Under the pieces are notes generated by a model. That model did no database searches, was not told the DNA's origin, and saw only the letters and a program-made list of their open reading frames with translations. Positions 10,840 to 22,789 of a stretch of DNA of 64,000 bases are shown here, piece by piece; the stretch's first letter is position 1, and every line of letters starts with the position of its first letter. The translations under genes and the position numbers were made by a program. The stretch comes from Daldinia sp. FL1419 (Eukaryota > Ascomycota > Sordariomycetes > Xylariales > Hypoxylaceae), in NCBI GenBank assembly GCA_025201765.1, contig MU623426.1:97605-161604 (forward strand), written 5' to 3'.

Positions 10840-13800
10840 GTTGGCTAGGCCTGGGGTGTGGGTTTAAGGGGTTTGGGATATTGGAATATTGGGTAGTAGG
10901 TAGGTATTAGGAGTGTATAATTGAGATTGCTGTGCCCGCCGCTGGAGAGGGAAGGAATGAAATAAGGAGTCAACTCGGCGTCGAATTTCCTTTATACAAG
11001 TAGGGTTCGCCTTCAAAGGGGGCCGTTCATCTAAAGGTAGGTCGGTGCACCAGCACTAATAACACTGCGCCCCCCCATCTCTCATGTTTGGGCGTCTCTA
11101 TGTTTGGCTCTACCAACCAATAGTGTCTTACGGCTGTCTTACCCCAGCCCAAACCAGCTTGTTTCCGTCTGATTACTTCATTTGCCAGTATATTTCGTCA
11201 TTGAATCATGTATCATGTTTATATTTATGTGGACCGCTTTTCGAGCGGATGGATAGTTCGACGATCCCTAACGCGAGCTGGCAGGCTGGTCTTGTCCGAA
11301 GAATAAACACCGTCTTAAACGGATGCCGGCGTTGGGTAGTCTGAATTGACTAACCGTAGGTATCTTAGGCCCGTACGTACAATACAAAAACCAGCCCTGC
11401 CAAGGCAGGTAACAAGTCAGTTCTACCGAGTTGCGGAACCATGACGAAGCACTCTGGTTGGGTGTGCGGGTGTGGTGGTCTAGGGCTTTACTAACAAGAG
11501 ACTAGGTTAGGAATATTAAGGGCATCCGAGGATCCCGACTTGCTATGGTTAGATTTTTGCGGTCCGTTCAGCCACCATAGAGCCTCATGGAGATATTCGG
11601 ATGCATGGTGCATTAGTATTGGATCAAAAGCTGCCCATGGCGTAGACCCCCTTGTTAAGTTACCTGCTTCTAATCAAATACAAACCACACGCAGACTTCG
11701 GAAGAACCGGGTACCTCACGACTCGCGAGTCTTATGGTGGCGATCTCCCGAGACACTACGTACTAGCTACAACACGTACCTCGCAGACTGCTTGTATCAT
11801 TTTACGGTCGTCGTCGATAGACTGATCCGAAGTGAAACACGTCAGAAATAACCTGCAAGCAAGGGAACGTAACAAATGTTTCTAAATCGATGGGGACCTA
11901 ACGAAGTTGCTGCTGGACCGTTCTACATACCTAGGTACCTAGGCAATATGATTTCGCCATCGTCGTGGCTGTTCGCACAGCAACCGTTTAGATGGACGAG
12001 CTGGAGCTCACTGTCTCCCTCCGAATCAGGCGACATCAGACGAACGACATTTGATTTGACAGAACCCCGCGACCTCCGATCGAAGCTTGCGCCGCATCTA
12101 GAACCGAGCCACAAGGCTTTGCGTGGTATGGGTGGCGGTATGTGGACGATGCCACCATCCACCACCTGCTAGCTTATTTATCATCCACGGCACGTCAGTC
12201 TTTAGCATCGCTGATCACGGGGACCGCCTCGATGGTAGCGAGATCTGTACCCCCCCACGAGGGGCTAGCTTTTAGGTATGTAAGTGATGCCGAGAGCTGC
12301 AGAACATATACGCCGAGATGGCTTTTTGTTTCTTTCTTGGTCTTGGGTTTCGTCGGATGTTACCCTCACCCGTGACTTTTGTTACACTCTGAGGCGAACG
12401 ATTCTCATCACACTGCGCTATCCATCCCAAGGCTAGGATCTTTAGTGTATACTCAGTCGTAGTGCGTAGAGAAGACGTAATACGCAAAAACGCCTCCGTT
12501 TGTCGTGGAACGTACTGTATAATGTGCACTAGGCATACCAGCGTCGCACAGCGAAGGAGGATTCCAGGCAAGGCTATACCTGATAACGATACACCATCCG
12601 TCGAGTCTAGGCGTCCCGAAGCTTAGGGCCGTGGAATGTCAGGCATCGCCTAGTGTGGTGTAACACGATCACCGCTTTGAGGTGTTTGGCAAGGACGAGC
12701 TTAGTATGTAGTGTAGCACAGGTGACAAAGGAGAAAAAGACACAATCCTTGGGTAGTTTCCATGTCACGTTACAAGAAAAGCAGTTCATGCAGCCATATT
12801 CTTCGCCTTGCCGTGTTCAACTGATACCCAGGTAGTTATCCTCGTATTTGGGCTTGGTGTATGACGGCTGCACTATGTAAACTCGCTCGTCACAAGGAAC
12901 CGGGCTAGTAGCACACTTTGTTGTCCGTTTGGTTGGTATACCTACTGTATACTCTTGGGGTAGGTACTCGAGAAGCAGGTACCGGTGACCATACGCCGTG
13001 TTACGCGCATACGTAGTAAGCTAGAATGCGGCGCTCGTACCGGCCAGTTAAAATAAGACACCTTCGGGGCGGCGGATTGGGCGCGGGTCATGCATGCAGC
13101 CGGCCCCGATGGCGGCATCGCTGTAGAGAAGTTCACATACTTCGATCCACGAACTTGGAATATGGCGTTCTGACATATTAAAGCCAAGAACTTGCACTTT
13201 ATGATCTTTCAAAGGCGCACCCCTTACGGCCTTGTCACGGCCGGCTAGAATTATCTCCGCGTCTCTTGCTACTAGCGGGTGATGGAGAAGGCCGTGGAAC
13301 GTGAATGATAGACTGGCTGAGGAATTGACCGAGATGTTGGAGAGCTATCTCGATGGAGCTAATAGCCTCACTTAAGCGTAATCGAGCTGGACCACCGGGT
13401 CGGTAACTTGGTTTTAGCTTAGTTTTGCGGATGGGGACATGGGGATTCATCTGGTCTCTATCCATGGTAGTGCCGATTATGGGTTGGGTAGGAAAAAGGG
13501 GATCTACCTGTGCGGCGTGGTGTTCACCACGTGGGAAGTGGATGCTGCGACTGGATACTGTCCGGGCCATCTAGTATAGTCGACTTGTTAACGATTGCTG
13601 ACGTTGATCTGCTATGTGGATAAACGTAGTATACTGATGGATATAGGTGGTTTTAGCGTGATGGATTGTTCTGCAGCATTATTGTTAAAGACTTATGAGG
13701 GGAGTTATAGACGAGGATAGGGTCAGGGGTATCGGATAGGGGCTAAGTAGTAGATTTCTCATGATGCAAATGCAAATGCAAATGCACATACACTTCGGGT

Positions 13801-13942
13801 GAACACAGAATCAACTCCAAGCATTGGTAACAGATTATATTGTAGGCTGCCATATATTCCACCTCAATAGTTCGTAGACATTACAGTATTAGGCTATCAA
13901 ATCCATTACGCAGAGCTATACCCGCAAACCAACCAACTAATC
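10840..13942. other. Large intergenic stretch, no supported gene
   Basis: About 3.1 kb with no convincing gene. Frames at 11876-12172 (+), 11923-12165 (-) and 13235-13570 (-) overlap each other or lack motifs. A GCAAAT hexamer array (about four copies) lies near 13765-13790, and the ACCTAGGTACCTAGG palindromic motif occurs near 11929-11943. Confidence 0.45.
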
Positions 13943-15545
13943 TCATGCGGAAGCCTTTGCTTCATGCAGCCTCACTTGAACACCCGTGCCAGACCGGTTC
14001 TCAATAGCGTGGTGAAGCCGGATCCTGCCGTCGCCTTCCTCCATGTTCTCGATGCGGTCGTACTTTTGGCAGAATCGCGACACGACGTAGCTCACCTCCT
14101 GGCGACCGAATTGTTCTGTTAATAGTTAGGTAGTTAGCTACACTCTTAACTGGTATAATGATAATATATCAACTGGCAAGGGAAGACTCACGACCAAGAC
14201 ACTTCCTCGCTCCAGCTCCAAAAGGAATAAACTCCCACCCAGCTCGATGCGTCTCCCACCTCTCGGGGCGGAACTCTTCGACGTCTGCGCCCCAGATATC
14301 TGCGCGGTGCTGCATAGCATACAACGGGATAAGTACCTGTGTGCCCTCGGGGACGAAAACGCGTGACTTGCCATCCGGCCCGCCGCCTCGCGGTAGTACC
14401 GTATCCCGCAGCGCGATGCGCTCGTTCAGCGGAATCACAGTTACCACGCGGAGGGTTTCGCTAATCACCCATTGTAGGTACGACAACTGGCTTAGCGAGC
14501 GGAAGTCGGCAGGCCTATCGTCGAATTGGTTCAGTATCTCCTTGCGCAGGCGCGCGTAAACCTCAGGATAGCGGGCGAGGAAGTATAGAACCCAGCCTAG
14601 TAGACAGCCAGTTGTATCCCGACCAGCAATAAGCACGTGGAGGGTTTCGTTACGGAGTTCCTGCGGGTTCTGAGTCTCCTTGGCCAGCTCGTTGAGGAGA
14701 TTGAAGCGGTCCCCCTTTTCCGGGTCGTGCTTCGGGGGATGCGCGAGCCTCTCTGCAACTAAGCCATCTGCGAACTGGTGGATGGCAGTGCAGTGTTCTT
14801 TGAATTCCTTGCTGTTCATAAGCCAGTAGAACTTGGCCAGAGCACCGCGCTTATCGATCCAGACCTTGGCAGCGTTGAAGTGCCGGCTGAGGTCCTTGCT
14901 AGGGTCACGTTGAAGAAGTGAGTTAGCCGACTGCCCGAAGATGAACTCGGTCGCCGTGTCGAGAGTGAACTTGAAGAAGAGTGGCGCGAGATCGACCTTG
15001 GATGTCCATCCTGTTGTGGCGTCGGCATTGAGTTGTCCCCATAGGTTCTGCAGGTGGTGTTCCTCGAGCTGCGGGTTGCTGATCATTTCTCTCGCGAACT
15101 GCGGGCGCAAAAGAGCTCGGCTGTGCTTCCAGATATCGCCCCGGCTCGTGAAGATACCCTTACCCAGCAGCGGCATCCAGCTTAGCTGCCGGTGGTGGCT
15201 GATGTCGAAGTCTGGGCTGGTGAAGAGAGCACGAGCATTTTCAGGGTCGCGCGTTACGAGGATCTCATAGTCGATGATGGGAACCTTGACGGTATGGCAG
15301 TCCGGCGAGATGCTATCCAGTTTTGAGGCTACATATTGCGGTCCACGATCCTCCTTGGTAGCTTTCATGGACTCCCGGAGTATTGAGTTTCCGATTAGGT
15401 TCGTGCTTCGCAGCACGGGAGGCGGCATGCACCCCAGAGCAGCAGCCTTTGCATTATTCTGGCGCTTCTTGAGCTTCGACTTGAAAATAGTCCAAGCTAG
15501 GAAAATGACGAGTAGGAGAAATGCACTACCCGTGATCCCAAACAT
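13943..15545 (-). CDS. Cytochrome P450, CYP52-clan-like
   Basis: Two exons, 15545-14192 and 14115-13943, split by a 76-nt intron, give 508 residues. Splicing completes the heme loop as FGAGARKCLGQQFGRQEV, with the axial cysteine at 449. Other P450 marks are the N-terminal membrane anchor (about residues 5-20), the I-helix oxygen-activation motif AGRDTT, and the K-helix ExxR in SETLRV. The AGRDTT plus CLGQQF combination is typical of the fungal CYP52 clan (CYP52, CYP63, CYP539), whose members mostly hydroxylate alkanes or the omega end of fatty acids at the ER. A fatty-acid or related long-chain substrate is therefore inferred, not shown. The gene is isolated, with more than 1 kb of non-coding DNA on either side. 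Confidence 0.94.
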
Positions 15546-16806
15546 ATTGACCGTAAAGAAACGAGAAAAAAAAAGAAATGAAACCTGTTCTGAGCTCTGT
15601 AGTCTCCTCTGTGAAGTCCTTCTCGGTATTGATGCTACGGTGATGTAAATATCTGATAGAGAGTGCTGTATATGCTTTTCATTCCGTCACTCTCTTCAGC
15701 AAGTTAGCTCCCTCCACAAGTCCGTCTCAGGGCTAACATGGAGAGGGTGTCAACTAGTACGCGCTAATAGTAAACTTGGGATCTCCAAACCCGTCTTTTC
15801 TTACCAGTGCCATGGATGCAATTACTTGCCGTCTTGATCCCTTACGTCTACGTCTAGCCCTCCCACTGCAGCAATGCAGCATTGTAGCTATTCCGGTCTC
15901 TCGGTACCATTGTCTAGGAATATCCATCGAGCGGGACATTTTAAAGCATGCCAATCGAGCTCATGTGTCCATGACGCGACTCGCCATTATTTTGCCAGCT
16001 GATGTTGACAGTGGCCAAGTTTCTCATTACTTCGATATTCCCGAGTAATATACACGATGACGATCGTCATCCGATTGCTCATTGGCCGGTCCTCACGCCG
16101 GTGGCTTTTTCATTTCGTATGAGGTTAGTAAGTAATGCATGGAAATAAATACTAAGAAAAGTATTCCAAGTATTCCAGGTAGTTATTCCAAGTATCCAAA
16201 GTATCTAAAGTATCCAGTACTTTGTCAAGTCTCTCTTGTCTGACCCCAATGCAGTGTCAAGGGGGCTCGGGCCTCCGCAGTGGGGGAGAAGTGAGATGTG
16301 ACTCGAGGATTCCCTACGACCAGGGGTACCCCTGTCAGTAAACTTGCCTATTCGGGAAGTGCTGAGTCGGGCATTGGTTCGGTTCGAGGGACCCAAGGGA
16401 CTAAGACGCGGCGGGTCGACGATAGCGTGCCCGATACTTGGAAAAGAAAACAGAAGCCGACTCCAAGTCTGCATAGTTTGATTACTAGGAGCAGCCACTT
16501 TGATGATCGTCACAAATAGTTGATACATATTGTATGTAAAGTCTTTGCGTATCCACACAACATATAATAGGCAGGAGAATGTCGATCACTTGGATACGAG
16601 AGTATCTTTCGAGTGCCTCCAGTGCCTCCAGTGCCCTCAGCGCCTCTATTCTCTCCTACTCTTGCCGGAAAATCTTTCCAGCTGAGATCTTCTGCAGAAC
16701 CCAATCTTCCTTACTGATCTTCCTTTCAAAAACAAATTCGTGGTTCCGTCTATTCCTTTCGGGCGCCTAAAGCTCCGTAGTCGAGAACTAGAGCCCAACG
16801 GTCAAT
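15546..16806. other. Intergenic between divergent genes
   Basis: This holds the upstream regions of the P450 (minus) and the secreted repeat protein (plus). No gene was seen. Near 16150-16215 there is an irregular array of CCAAGTATTCCA/AAGTATCCA-type words, and near 16612-16645 a GTGCCTCCA repeat. Confidence 0.4.
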
Positions 16807-17490
16807 ATGCACGCCTTTACCTACTTTATTCTCTCTTTCATCGGCGTAACTCAAGGCCTACCCGTATTCTTGGCCGAGCACAAGCGGGACCAGCTCCTCA
16901 CCCTCGATCCCACTCTCGATCTTGGGCTCGATTTCCATAATGACAACTCTTGTTTGGGAATAGGCATTTCTGTATGCGATCCCATCACTGTCGACTCAAA
17001 GAAAAACTCTACCGTTGTCCACGACAACGGATCCAAAGCCAAGGAAGAGCCCAAAAGCAAAGACAATGGCGATTCGTTGATCGACGTCAGCCCCGAGGTC
17101 GACCTTGGCCTCGACTTCAGTAACGAAAACAGCTGCTTAGGCATCGGCATCAGCGCTTGCGATCCTATCACTGTTGGTTCGGATGTGACCAACACAGTCG
17201 AAGACAGTGAAGGCAAAGCCAAGGCTGATTCCTCTTCTGCACCCGCATCTACTCCTACGCCGACGACTACACCTGCAACTTACCCAACACAACCTAGCCC
17301 TACCAGTAGCCCAACTAGCAGCCCTACTAGCACTCCTACTAGCACCGCCGGCGGCGACAGTCTCCTTGACCTCAGTCCCAAAATCGCGCCCGATCTCAGT
17401 CAAGACAACTCTAACAGCTGTCTGGGGATTGGCATTTCCGCTTGCGACCCCATCACGGTGGATTCCAAGGTCCAAAACAACAGCTCGTAA
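16807..17490 (+). CDS. Small secreted protein with three Cys-pair repeats
   Basis: A single exon of 227 residues. The N-terminal ~17 residues (MHAFTYFILSFIGVTQG) form a signal peptide, and a KR dibasic at 26-27 could mark a pro-region cut. The core NSCLGIGIS(V/A)CDPITV occurs three times (around residues 47-62, 108-123 and 203-218), each with two cysteines eight positions apart (C49/C57, C110/C118, C205/C213). The first two are preceded by DLGLDF. A Ser/Thr/Pro linker (about 140-180), likely O-glycosylated, separates the second and third copies. There are no further transmembrane segments. I do not recognise the family. The features fit a secreted wall protein or effector-like protein. The near-identical repeat cores against divergent spacers suggest selection on the module. 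Confidence 0.85.
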   Translation: MHAFTYFILSFIGVTQGLPVFLAEHKRDQLLTLDPTLDLGLDFHNDNSCLGIGISVCDPITVDSKKNSTVVHDNGSKAKEEPKSKDNGDSLIDVSPEVDLGLDFSNENSCLGIGISACDPITVGSDVTNTVEDSEGKAKADSSSAPASTPTPTTTPATYPTQPSPTSSPTSSPTSTPTSTAGGDSLLDLSPKIAPDLSQDNSNSCLGIGISACDPITVDSKVQNNSS

Positions 17491-18269
17491 TGTCACTTCT
17501 ACCTACCTCTCTACCTCTCTACCTCTCTATCTCTTACCTACCTACCTAAGGCGATTTGGATTTGTAATTGTTGTTTTGGGGGGAAATATGTACTCTACGC
17601 TTGTTTACCTTGTCTCGGATGTTTCTTCGTATATAATTCGTAAAAGTTCGATACTCTCACATTAATACCTATTTATTCATCATTATTATTATCATCAAAA
17701 CACGCAGCTTTCGTCTCGTGAATGCCTTATCTATTAGATTTCGCGTAGACTTGTGCCAATTTACGCTCACATATCACGACATAACTAGAACAGCGAATCA
17801 TGTCTAATTATCACGTAGGCTGGCTATGACAGCATAATCTGACAACAATAAACACGCGTAGATGCATCAAGAATAATTTAAGTTCAATCTCGCTTCGATT
17901 ACCTGCATGATATACCCAGATTAATGATAGGTGAGCCTTCAAGGCCACATGCCCCCAACTTGAGATAACAGACAGGTAGCTTCTATTTTCGGTTTCGCTC
18001 GCAGGAAGTGTCGAGACGTCACAAAGAAAACACGAGGAATTAACTGAAATGTTTATTATGGTAATTTAAGCGTACGCCTCATAAGATCCAAAACGACTGA
18101 TTTAACAAGCACCTTCACTTATATGTCTTACAGACTTTGGACTCCATCCGCCGATATAGAGCTGAGCCTTGATTTTTTCGACTTGCTCACCATGACAAGT
18201 ATCTCCATATATACGCTATGATAAATTATGAATTAATGCTTAATAAATAGCGAATTATGCTTCATGAAA
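17491..18269. other. Intergenic between convergent genes
   Basis: The 3' flanks of the secreted repeat protein and the second P450. A CTACCTCT pyrimidine repeat lies at about 17500-17545. Nothing else was seen. Confidence 0.4.
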
Positions 18270-19904
18270 TTAGATGGCGGTAACCTTAACGGTAACGCCT
18301 TCCTTTGGTCGTAGAACTAGTCGCCACATCTTCCACTCTTCTGGGTCGGGTGTGTCGAAGTCACGCTTGAACTCGTACATGCTGAGCAAGCAGCATAGTA
18401 GAATCTTCATTTCAATCTCGGCAAACTTGCGGCCTATGCAACCGCGAGGGCCTTGAAGGAAAGTCATAAAAGCGTTGGTGGTGAAGGTCTTCGGTAGGTT
18501 ATCCCATCGATCCGGGTCGAATTGATCTGCGGTAGGACCCCAGTACATCGGTAACCGGTTGATGGCGTTGGCGAGCACATAGATGACACTTCCTCCGGGA
18601 ACCTTGTACGGGCCAAGTTGGTCATCTGCAATTGACTGTCGCACTGTCATGGGGATAGGAGGGATGTATCGTAGGGATTCACGACAGACATTGTCGAGGT
18701 AAGGCAGCTTGTCGGGATCAGCATCGGCAATTGCCTCAGGGTTGAAGCGAGACTCTTTGTCAAAAAGGAACGGCATGAAGTCCTTGATCTCTTCACGGAG
18801 ACGGGATTGGATTTCGGGATGGGTGGATAGCAAGTGAATAGTCCAAGCTACGCCAGTCGCGGTAGTATCATGGCCAGCACCCAAGAAAGTCATGATCTGG
18901 TCGCGCATAGTCTCGAAGGAAAGACCAGCTTCTCCCATAGCCTTCATTTTCTTGTTATCACGAGCGATAAGAGCTATAATGTCTTTGCCACCGGTGTTGT
19001 TCTCTGCTTGCTCTTGCTTCTCGGTGATAATCTCAGTGGCCTTGTCAAGGATAATGTTTCGGGAAGTCCGCATATCCCGGTTCATCTTGGACGGAATATA
19101 CTTTGAGGCCGGGATGAAGGCTTGGATTCCGTGCATGATACGAGACCCGATATCAAAAGCGAAAACCAGACGATAAGCCTCACGAATAGGGGTTTCTGGG
19201 TGTCGGAGAGAGTTGATGTCGTATCCAAAGCCGGCGCTGCCAATGATATCCAACGTAGTTCGGTTGAGCCACTCGAGAACCTCAAATGACTTGGTCGTGA
19301 CTCCTTCGGCAGTCATCTCCTCGCGCCAGCACTTGGCCAAAAGGAGCGATTTCTCCCAAAATACAGGGGCAAGAGCGCGGATAGACTGAATTGAGAAGCC
19401 CGGGGCGAGAGATTTGCGCTGATGCACATGTTCTTGACCCTCGGCGAGTAAGACGCCCTCTCCCAGAATGCGGACCATCCAAAGCTTAGCGCGAACGGGC
19501 TTGGGGTAGTTGTAGGGGTTCTTGACAGTCATTTGCTTCAGAGCTTCATCGTCGGCAACAGAGAGACGCTCCGCTCCAAAAGGAAAGAAGTATCTGATGA
19601 TAGGACCGTGCTCCTGGTGCCATTTTCGCTGTGGCACACCGCATTCTTGAGTGATGATGTCGAAGAACTGTCCCCAAAGAGGGAAGCCAGGTACCGTCGG
19701 GACATGTCTTAGTTCGGATACATAGAAGGGAAATATCCAGCTTAGCCAGACGACGACATAGAGAGGAATCACAACGGCCAAAGACGTTGCGATGGTAGAA
19801 CCAATAGGTAGTTCGGCATGGCGCGCGTATAAGAACGAGGCGGCCGCGGTCGCCGCCAGGACCGGCGTCATGGTGACTTTAGACATATTGGAGGGGAATG
19901 TCAA
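18270..19904 (-). CDS. Cytochrome P450 (microsomal, fatty-acid-hydroxylase-like)
   Basis: A single intronless exon of 544 residues. Two hydrophobic segments precede the catalytic domain (about 10-27 and 37-60), followed by a proline-rich hinge (VPTVPGFPLWG). Family motifs are the I-helix FLGAGHDTTATG, the K-helix ExxR in CRESLRY, the PERF-type segment FDPDRW, and the heme loop LQGPRGCIGRKFAEIE with the axial cysteine at 489. The AGHDTT and GPRGCIGRKFA pattern resembles the CYP4-like side of fungal P450s, so an ER-bound monooxygenase acting on fatty acids or other lipophilic substrates is plausible. The substrate cannot be read from the sequence. An in-frame ATG six codons downstream (at 19886) is a possible alternative start. 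Lack of introns contrasts with the two-exon P450 nearby, so they are unlikely to be recent duplicates. Confidence 0.94.
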   Translation of the reverse strand: MTFPSNMSKVTMTPVLAATAAASFLYARHAELPIGSTIATSLAVVIPLYVVVWLSWIFPFYVSELRHVPTVPGFPLWGQFFDIITQECGVPQRKWHQEHGPIIRYFFPFGAERLSVADDEALKQMTVKNPYNYPKPVRAKLWMVRILGEGVLLAEGQEHVHQRKSLAPGFSIQSIRALAPVFWEKSLLLAKCWREEMTAEGVTTKSFEVLEWLNRTTLDIIGSAGFGYDINSLRHPETPIREAYRLVFAFDIGSRIMHGIQAFIPASKYIPSKMNRDMRTSRNIILDKATEIITEKQEQAENNTGGKDIIALIARDNKKMKAMGEAGLSFETMRDQIMTFLGAGHDTTATGVAWTIHLLSTHPEIQSRLREEIKDFMPFLFDKESRFNPEAIADADPDKLPYLDNVCRESLRYIPPIPMTVRQSIADDQLGPYKVPGGSVIYVLANAINRLPMYWGPTADQFDPDRWDNLPKTFTTNAFMTFLQGPRGCIGRKFAEIEMKILLCCLLSMYEFKRDFDTPDPEEWKMWRLVLRPKEGVTVKVTAI

Positions 19905-21696
19905 AGGCAGTAAAACGACGGTTGTAGCGGTAAAGACCTACAGCCCAAACCCAAGGGGAAGAGGGGGTATATGAGAATAAACTCTTGTGTGAGGATGTGG
20001 ACAATGCCAGACTGCTGACCGGGGTTCATACGATCGACAAGAGTGCTATTATATAGATAGGCGAATGGGGGCTCGCTGAAATATGCGATGATGCCATGTT
20101 GGAAGAAGGCGTGTAAGACAACGTCTAAGCAGGGCCCACGTATTCCCGAGGTACGTATTTTGCTATAGGGGGTAGTCGAGATTAGGATAAAGGACTTATC
20201 CAGTGAGCCGGGTTAGATCCGAGAACTAGGTTCATAAGCATAACTAGTCCAGAACTTGGTCTATTCAGCCCGCAATCTCGGGTCAGCACCTGAAGTATGT
20301 GTGACGTCGATCTTTGCAATTATCGACCTTGCGCGTCGTTAGGTTTGAATACCCACGAGCCGAATATACTAAGCCGTAGATGTCAGGGCGCTGCAGAAGC
20401 ATATACGATGTGTAGCCGAACCGTCGATAACGCTATTGTAGTTTAGATCCGTAGCCGTTTTGTGGGTAACCGTAGCTAGATACACGTAGCAATATCGCCG
20501 AACGGATCCGGTAGTCAGCTATCCCGGGCTCTAGGCGCTAGGATACTCCACTCCCTCGTAGTACTATTTAAGTGAGCGGCACTAGAGGATAAGTTTTCTT
20601 GAATGGTAATTACCACTGACGTAAGGCCTCTCTTGTTATTTCGGAATACGTCGAAGGGAATGCCCGAATCATTCACAGCCTTGGCTTGACGATGTTTCGG
20701 CCAACGACGGCGAAAATATGGTAAAAATCTTGACAATGAACTCCTTAGCCGTTTACCAAGGTCAGCTGGACACGAAAAATCTAGACTGATGAGCTCTTAT
20801 CGGGCAGAACGCGGGGGGGCGATAATTATTTCGACTTGACTGGGCTTGGAGTATGGTGGTGTGCGTGCGCGCGTGTGTGTGGGCAAATTACTGGTTTTTC
20901 TCTCTCTCCTTGGATGGAACAAGCAAGGGTAGTTGTAATCACATGCATGCAACCTTCCCACGGTGACTTAATCAGCATATCCATGGCATGCATGCCAGAT
21001 ACATGGCATATACATACCAGACACTGTTCAAAGTAAGACATATTATTAGCCTCCAAAGGCCTAAACGAGAAAAGGAATTGGTTGATACATACCTTTCCAA
21101 GGTACTTGAAAGCCACGTAGTCAAGCCGGGCGGGTTTTGTCCGAGACTATGTAATTATACGTATCCACAATACTTTGGCTGTTAGGATTTTTGTTTTGAT
21201 AATTCCATCTTCTAGACCGTAAAAATTGCACTGGTTTACTTGCAATTGGAATTAAAAGCAATTGTGTAACCACACCATCGTTCCGTGTTCCTTGTGGGGT
21301 ACCTAATATAGAGTCGACCATTTCCCAGAAATAGAAGGGTAACCTACTTCGACCAAGCAGATCAGAGCAGGCCGGAGCAAGCTGGAGCAAGCTGGGAGCT
21401 AATCCTTACTAACTCTGCTAATTCTTGAGTTCATTGACTTTGTTAGTTCGACTTATCCGTTTTCTACCGTTGATTATTGTAGACTAGTTCCCTTAGTCGA
21501 CGCGGTATGACATCGATCACTTAATCTCTATCCAGATCACCGGGCGCTTATAATAATATCGACCTTCTCCGGCTTCAATCCTCGTGACAGAAGCCAGACG
21601 TCTTTCATCAGATCTCATCGTGCAGTATCACGACAGTTAGGCTTCCTGGCTGGCCTCGTCGACCGCTTTTACCATTGTCCTATTATTTAATTAGCC
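19905..21696. other. Intergenic between divergent genes
   Basis: About 1.8 kb upstream of both the second P450 and the elongase. A GT/GC alternating run (GTGTGCGTGCGCGCGTGTGTGT) lies near 20858-20880. No gene was seen. Confidence 0.45.
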
Positions 21697-22789
21697 ATGT
21701 CTTTTGACTCCAACCTGTCTTTCAAGGCCTCGCCCGGCGTGATCAAGATCGCGCCGTGGCAGGCTCTTGACAAGCTTTGGATGTCCGTTACTGGACACCA
21801 TGCCAACGAATTTAGGTTCAAGGAAGGAGTCACTCCGATGTCGACATTGACCGAGACCGTGGGCATGATCGTCCTGTATCTCGTTGTCATCTTTGGCGGC
21901 CGGGAGTTTATGCGCAACCGGGAGCCGCTCAAGTTGAACGGTTTATTCAAGGCTCACAACTTGTTCTTGACACTTTTGAGTGGTGGGCTTCTCGTTCTCT
22001 TCATTGAGCAACTGGCCCCGACCATCTGGAAGCACGGCCTCTACGCGAACATCTGCGGCGCAGATGGCTGGACCGACGAGCTCGTAACACTCTACTATGT
22101 GAGTATCTGAAGATCGATCCCAAACCACGGTAAAAATTCTAACCTGGGCCAGCTCAACTACATCACCAAATACATCGAGCTTATTGATACTGTGTTCTTG
22201 ATGGTCAAGAAGAAGCCTCTTACCTTCCTCCACACTTACCACCATCCTGCAACCGCACTGCTATGCTATACCCAGCTAATCGGCCACACGTCGGTCTCGT
22301 GGGTCCCGATTACGCTTAACCTGACCGTCCACGTTGTTATGTACTGGTACTACTTCCAGAGCGCCCGAGGTGTCAAGGTCTGGTGGAAGGAGTGGATTAC
22401 CCGAATGCAGATTGCCCAGTTCATTCTCGATCTCGGTAAGGCCCTAAAGTGATTGCACCTTTCAAGAAGAGACGCTAATGCCGACGACAGGATTTGTTTA
22501 CTTTGCATCTTGGGACTACTTTGCTAGCGCCCACGCTCCGTATCTGCCGCATGTGGGGCGCTGCGCGGGCGAGCCTTTTGCAGCTGTCTGTGGATGCCTC
22601 ATCTTGAGCTCGTATCTGGTCCTCTTCATCATGTTTTACATTGCCACATACAAGAAGGCTTCTTCCCGCAGGGCCAATAAGAAGTCTGACAAGGCAGCAG
22701 TGTCATCCATGAAGCAGAGCGCGGCTAAGGTAGCCGACAGCTGCAGCGGAGTGGAACACATGAACAGCTCACTTGTCGCCAGAAAGTGA
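21697..22789 (+). CDS. ELO-family very-long-chain fatty acid elongase (Elo2/Elo3-like)
   Basis: Three exons, 21697-22098, 22153-22435 and 22491-22789, with GT-AG introns of 54 and 55 nt, give 327 residues. The sequence follows the yeast Elo2/Elo3 pattern: KLNGLFKAHNLFLT, EQLAPTIWKHGLY, LNYITKYIELIDT, the catalytic HxxHH box in FLHTYHHPATALLCYTQ (H161, H164, H165), and HVVMYWYYF. ELO proteins are multi-pass ER condensing enzymes that add malonyl-CoA to long-chain acyl-CoA, supplying C20-C26 acids for sphingolipids. The C-terminal tail is lysine/serine-rich (KKASSRRANKK), with the basic tail expected for an ER protein. The start is the first ATG in a good context, just before SFDSNLSF. Confidence 0.95.

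Noticed and set aside
9815..10867. Several long overlapping frames on both strands across the Ala/Ser repeat gene
   Set aside because: They are shadows of the GC-rich repeat gene; only the minus-strand frame has a signal peptide, coherent repeats and a GPI signal.
13235..13570. 111-codon minus-strand frame upstream of the first P450
   Set aside because: No motif, no sensible N-terminus, and stops of neighbouring frames close by; consistent with chance.
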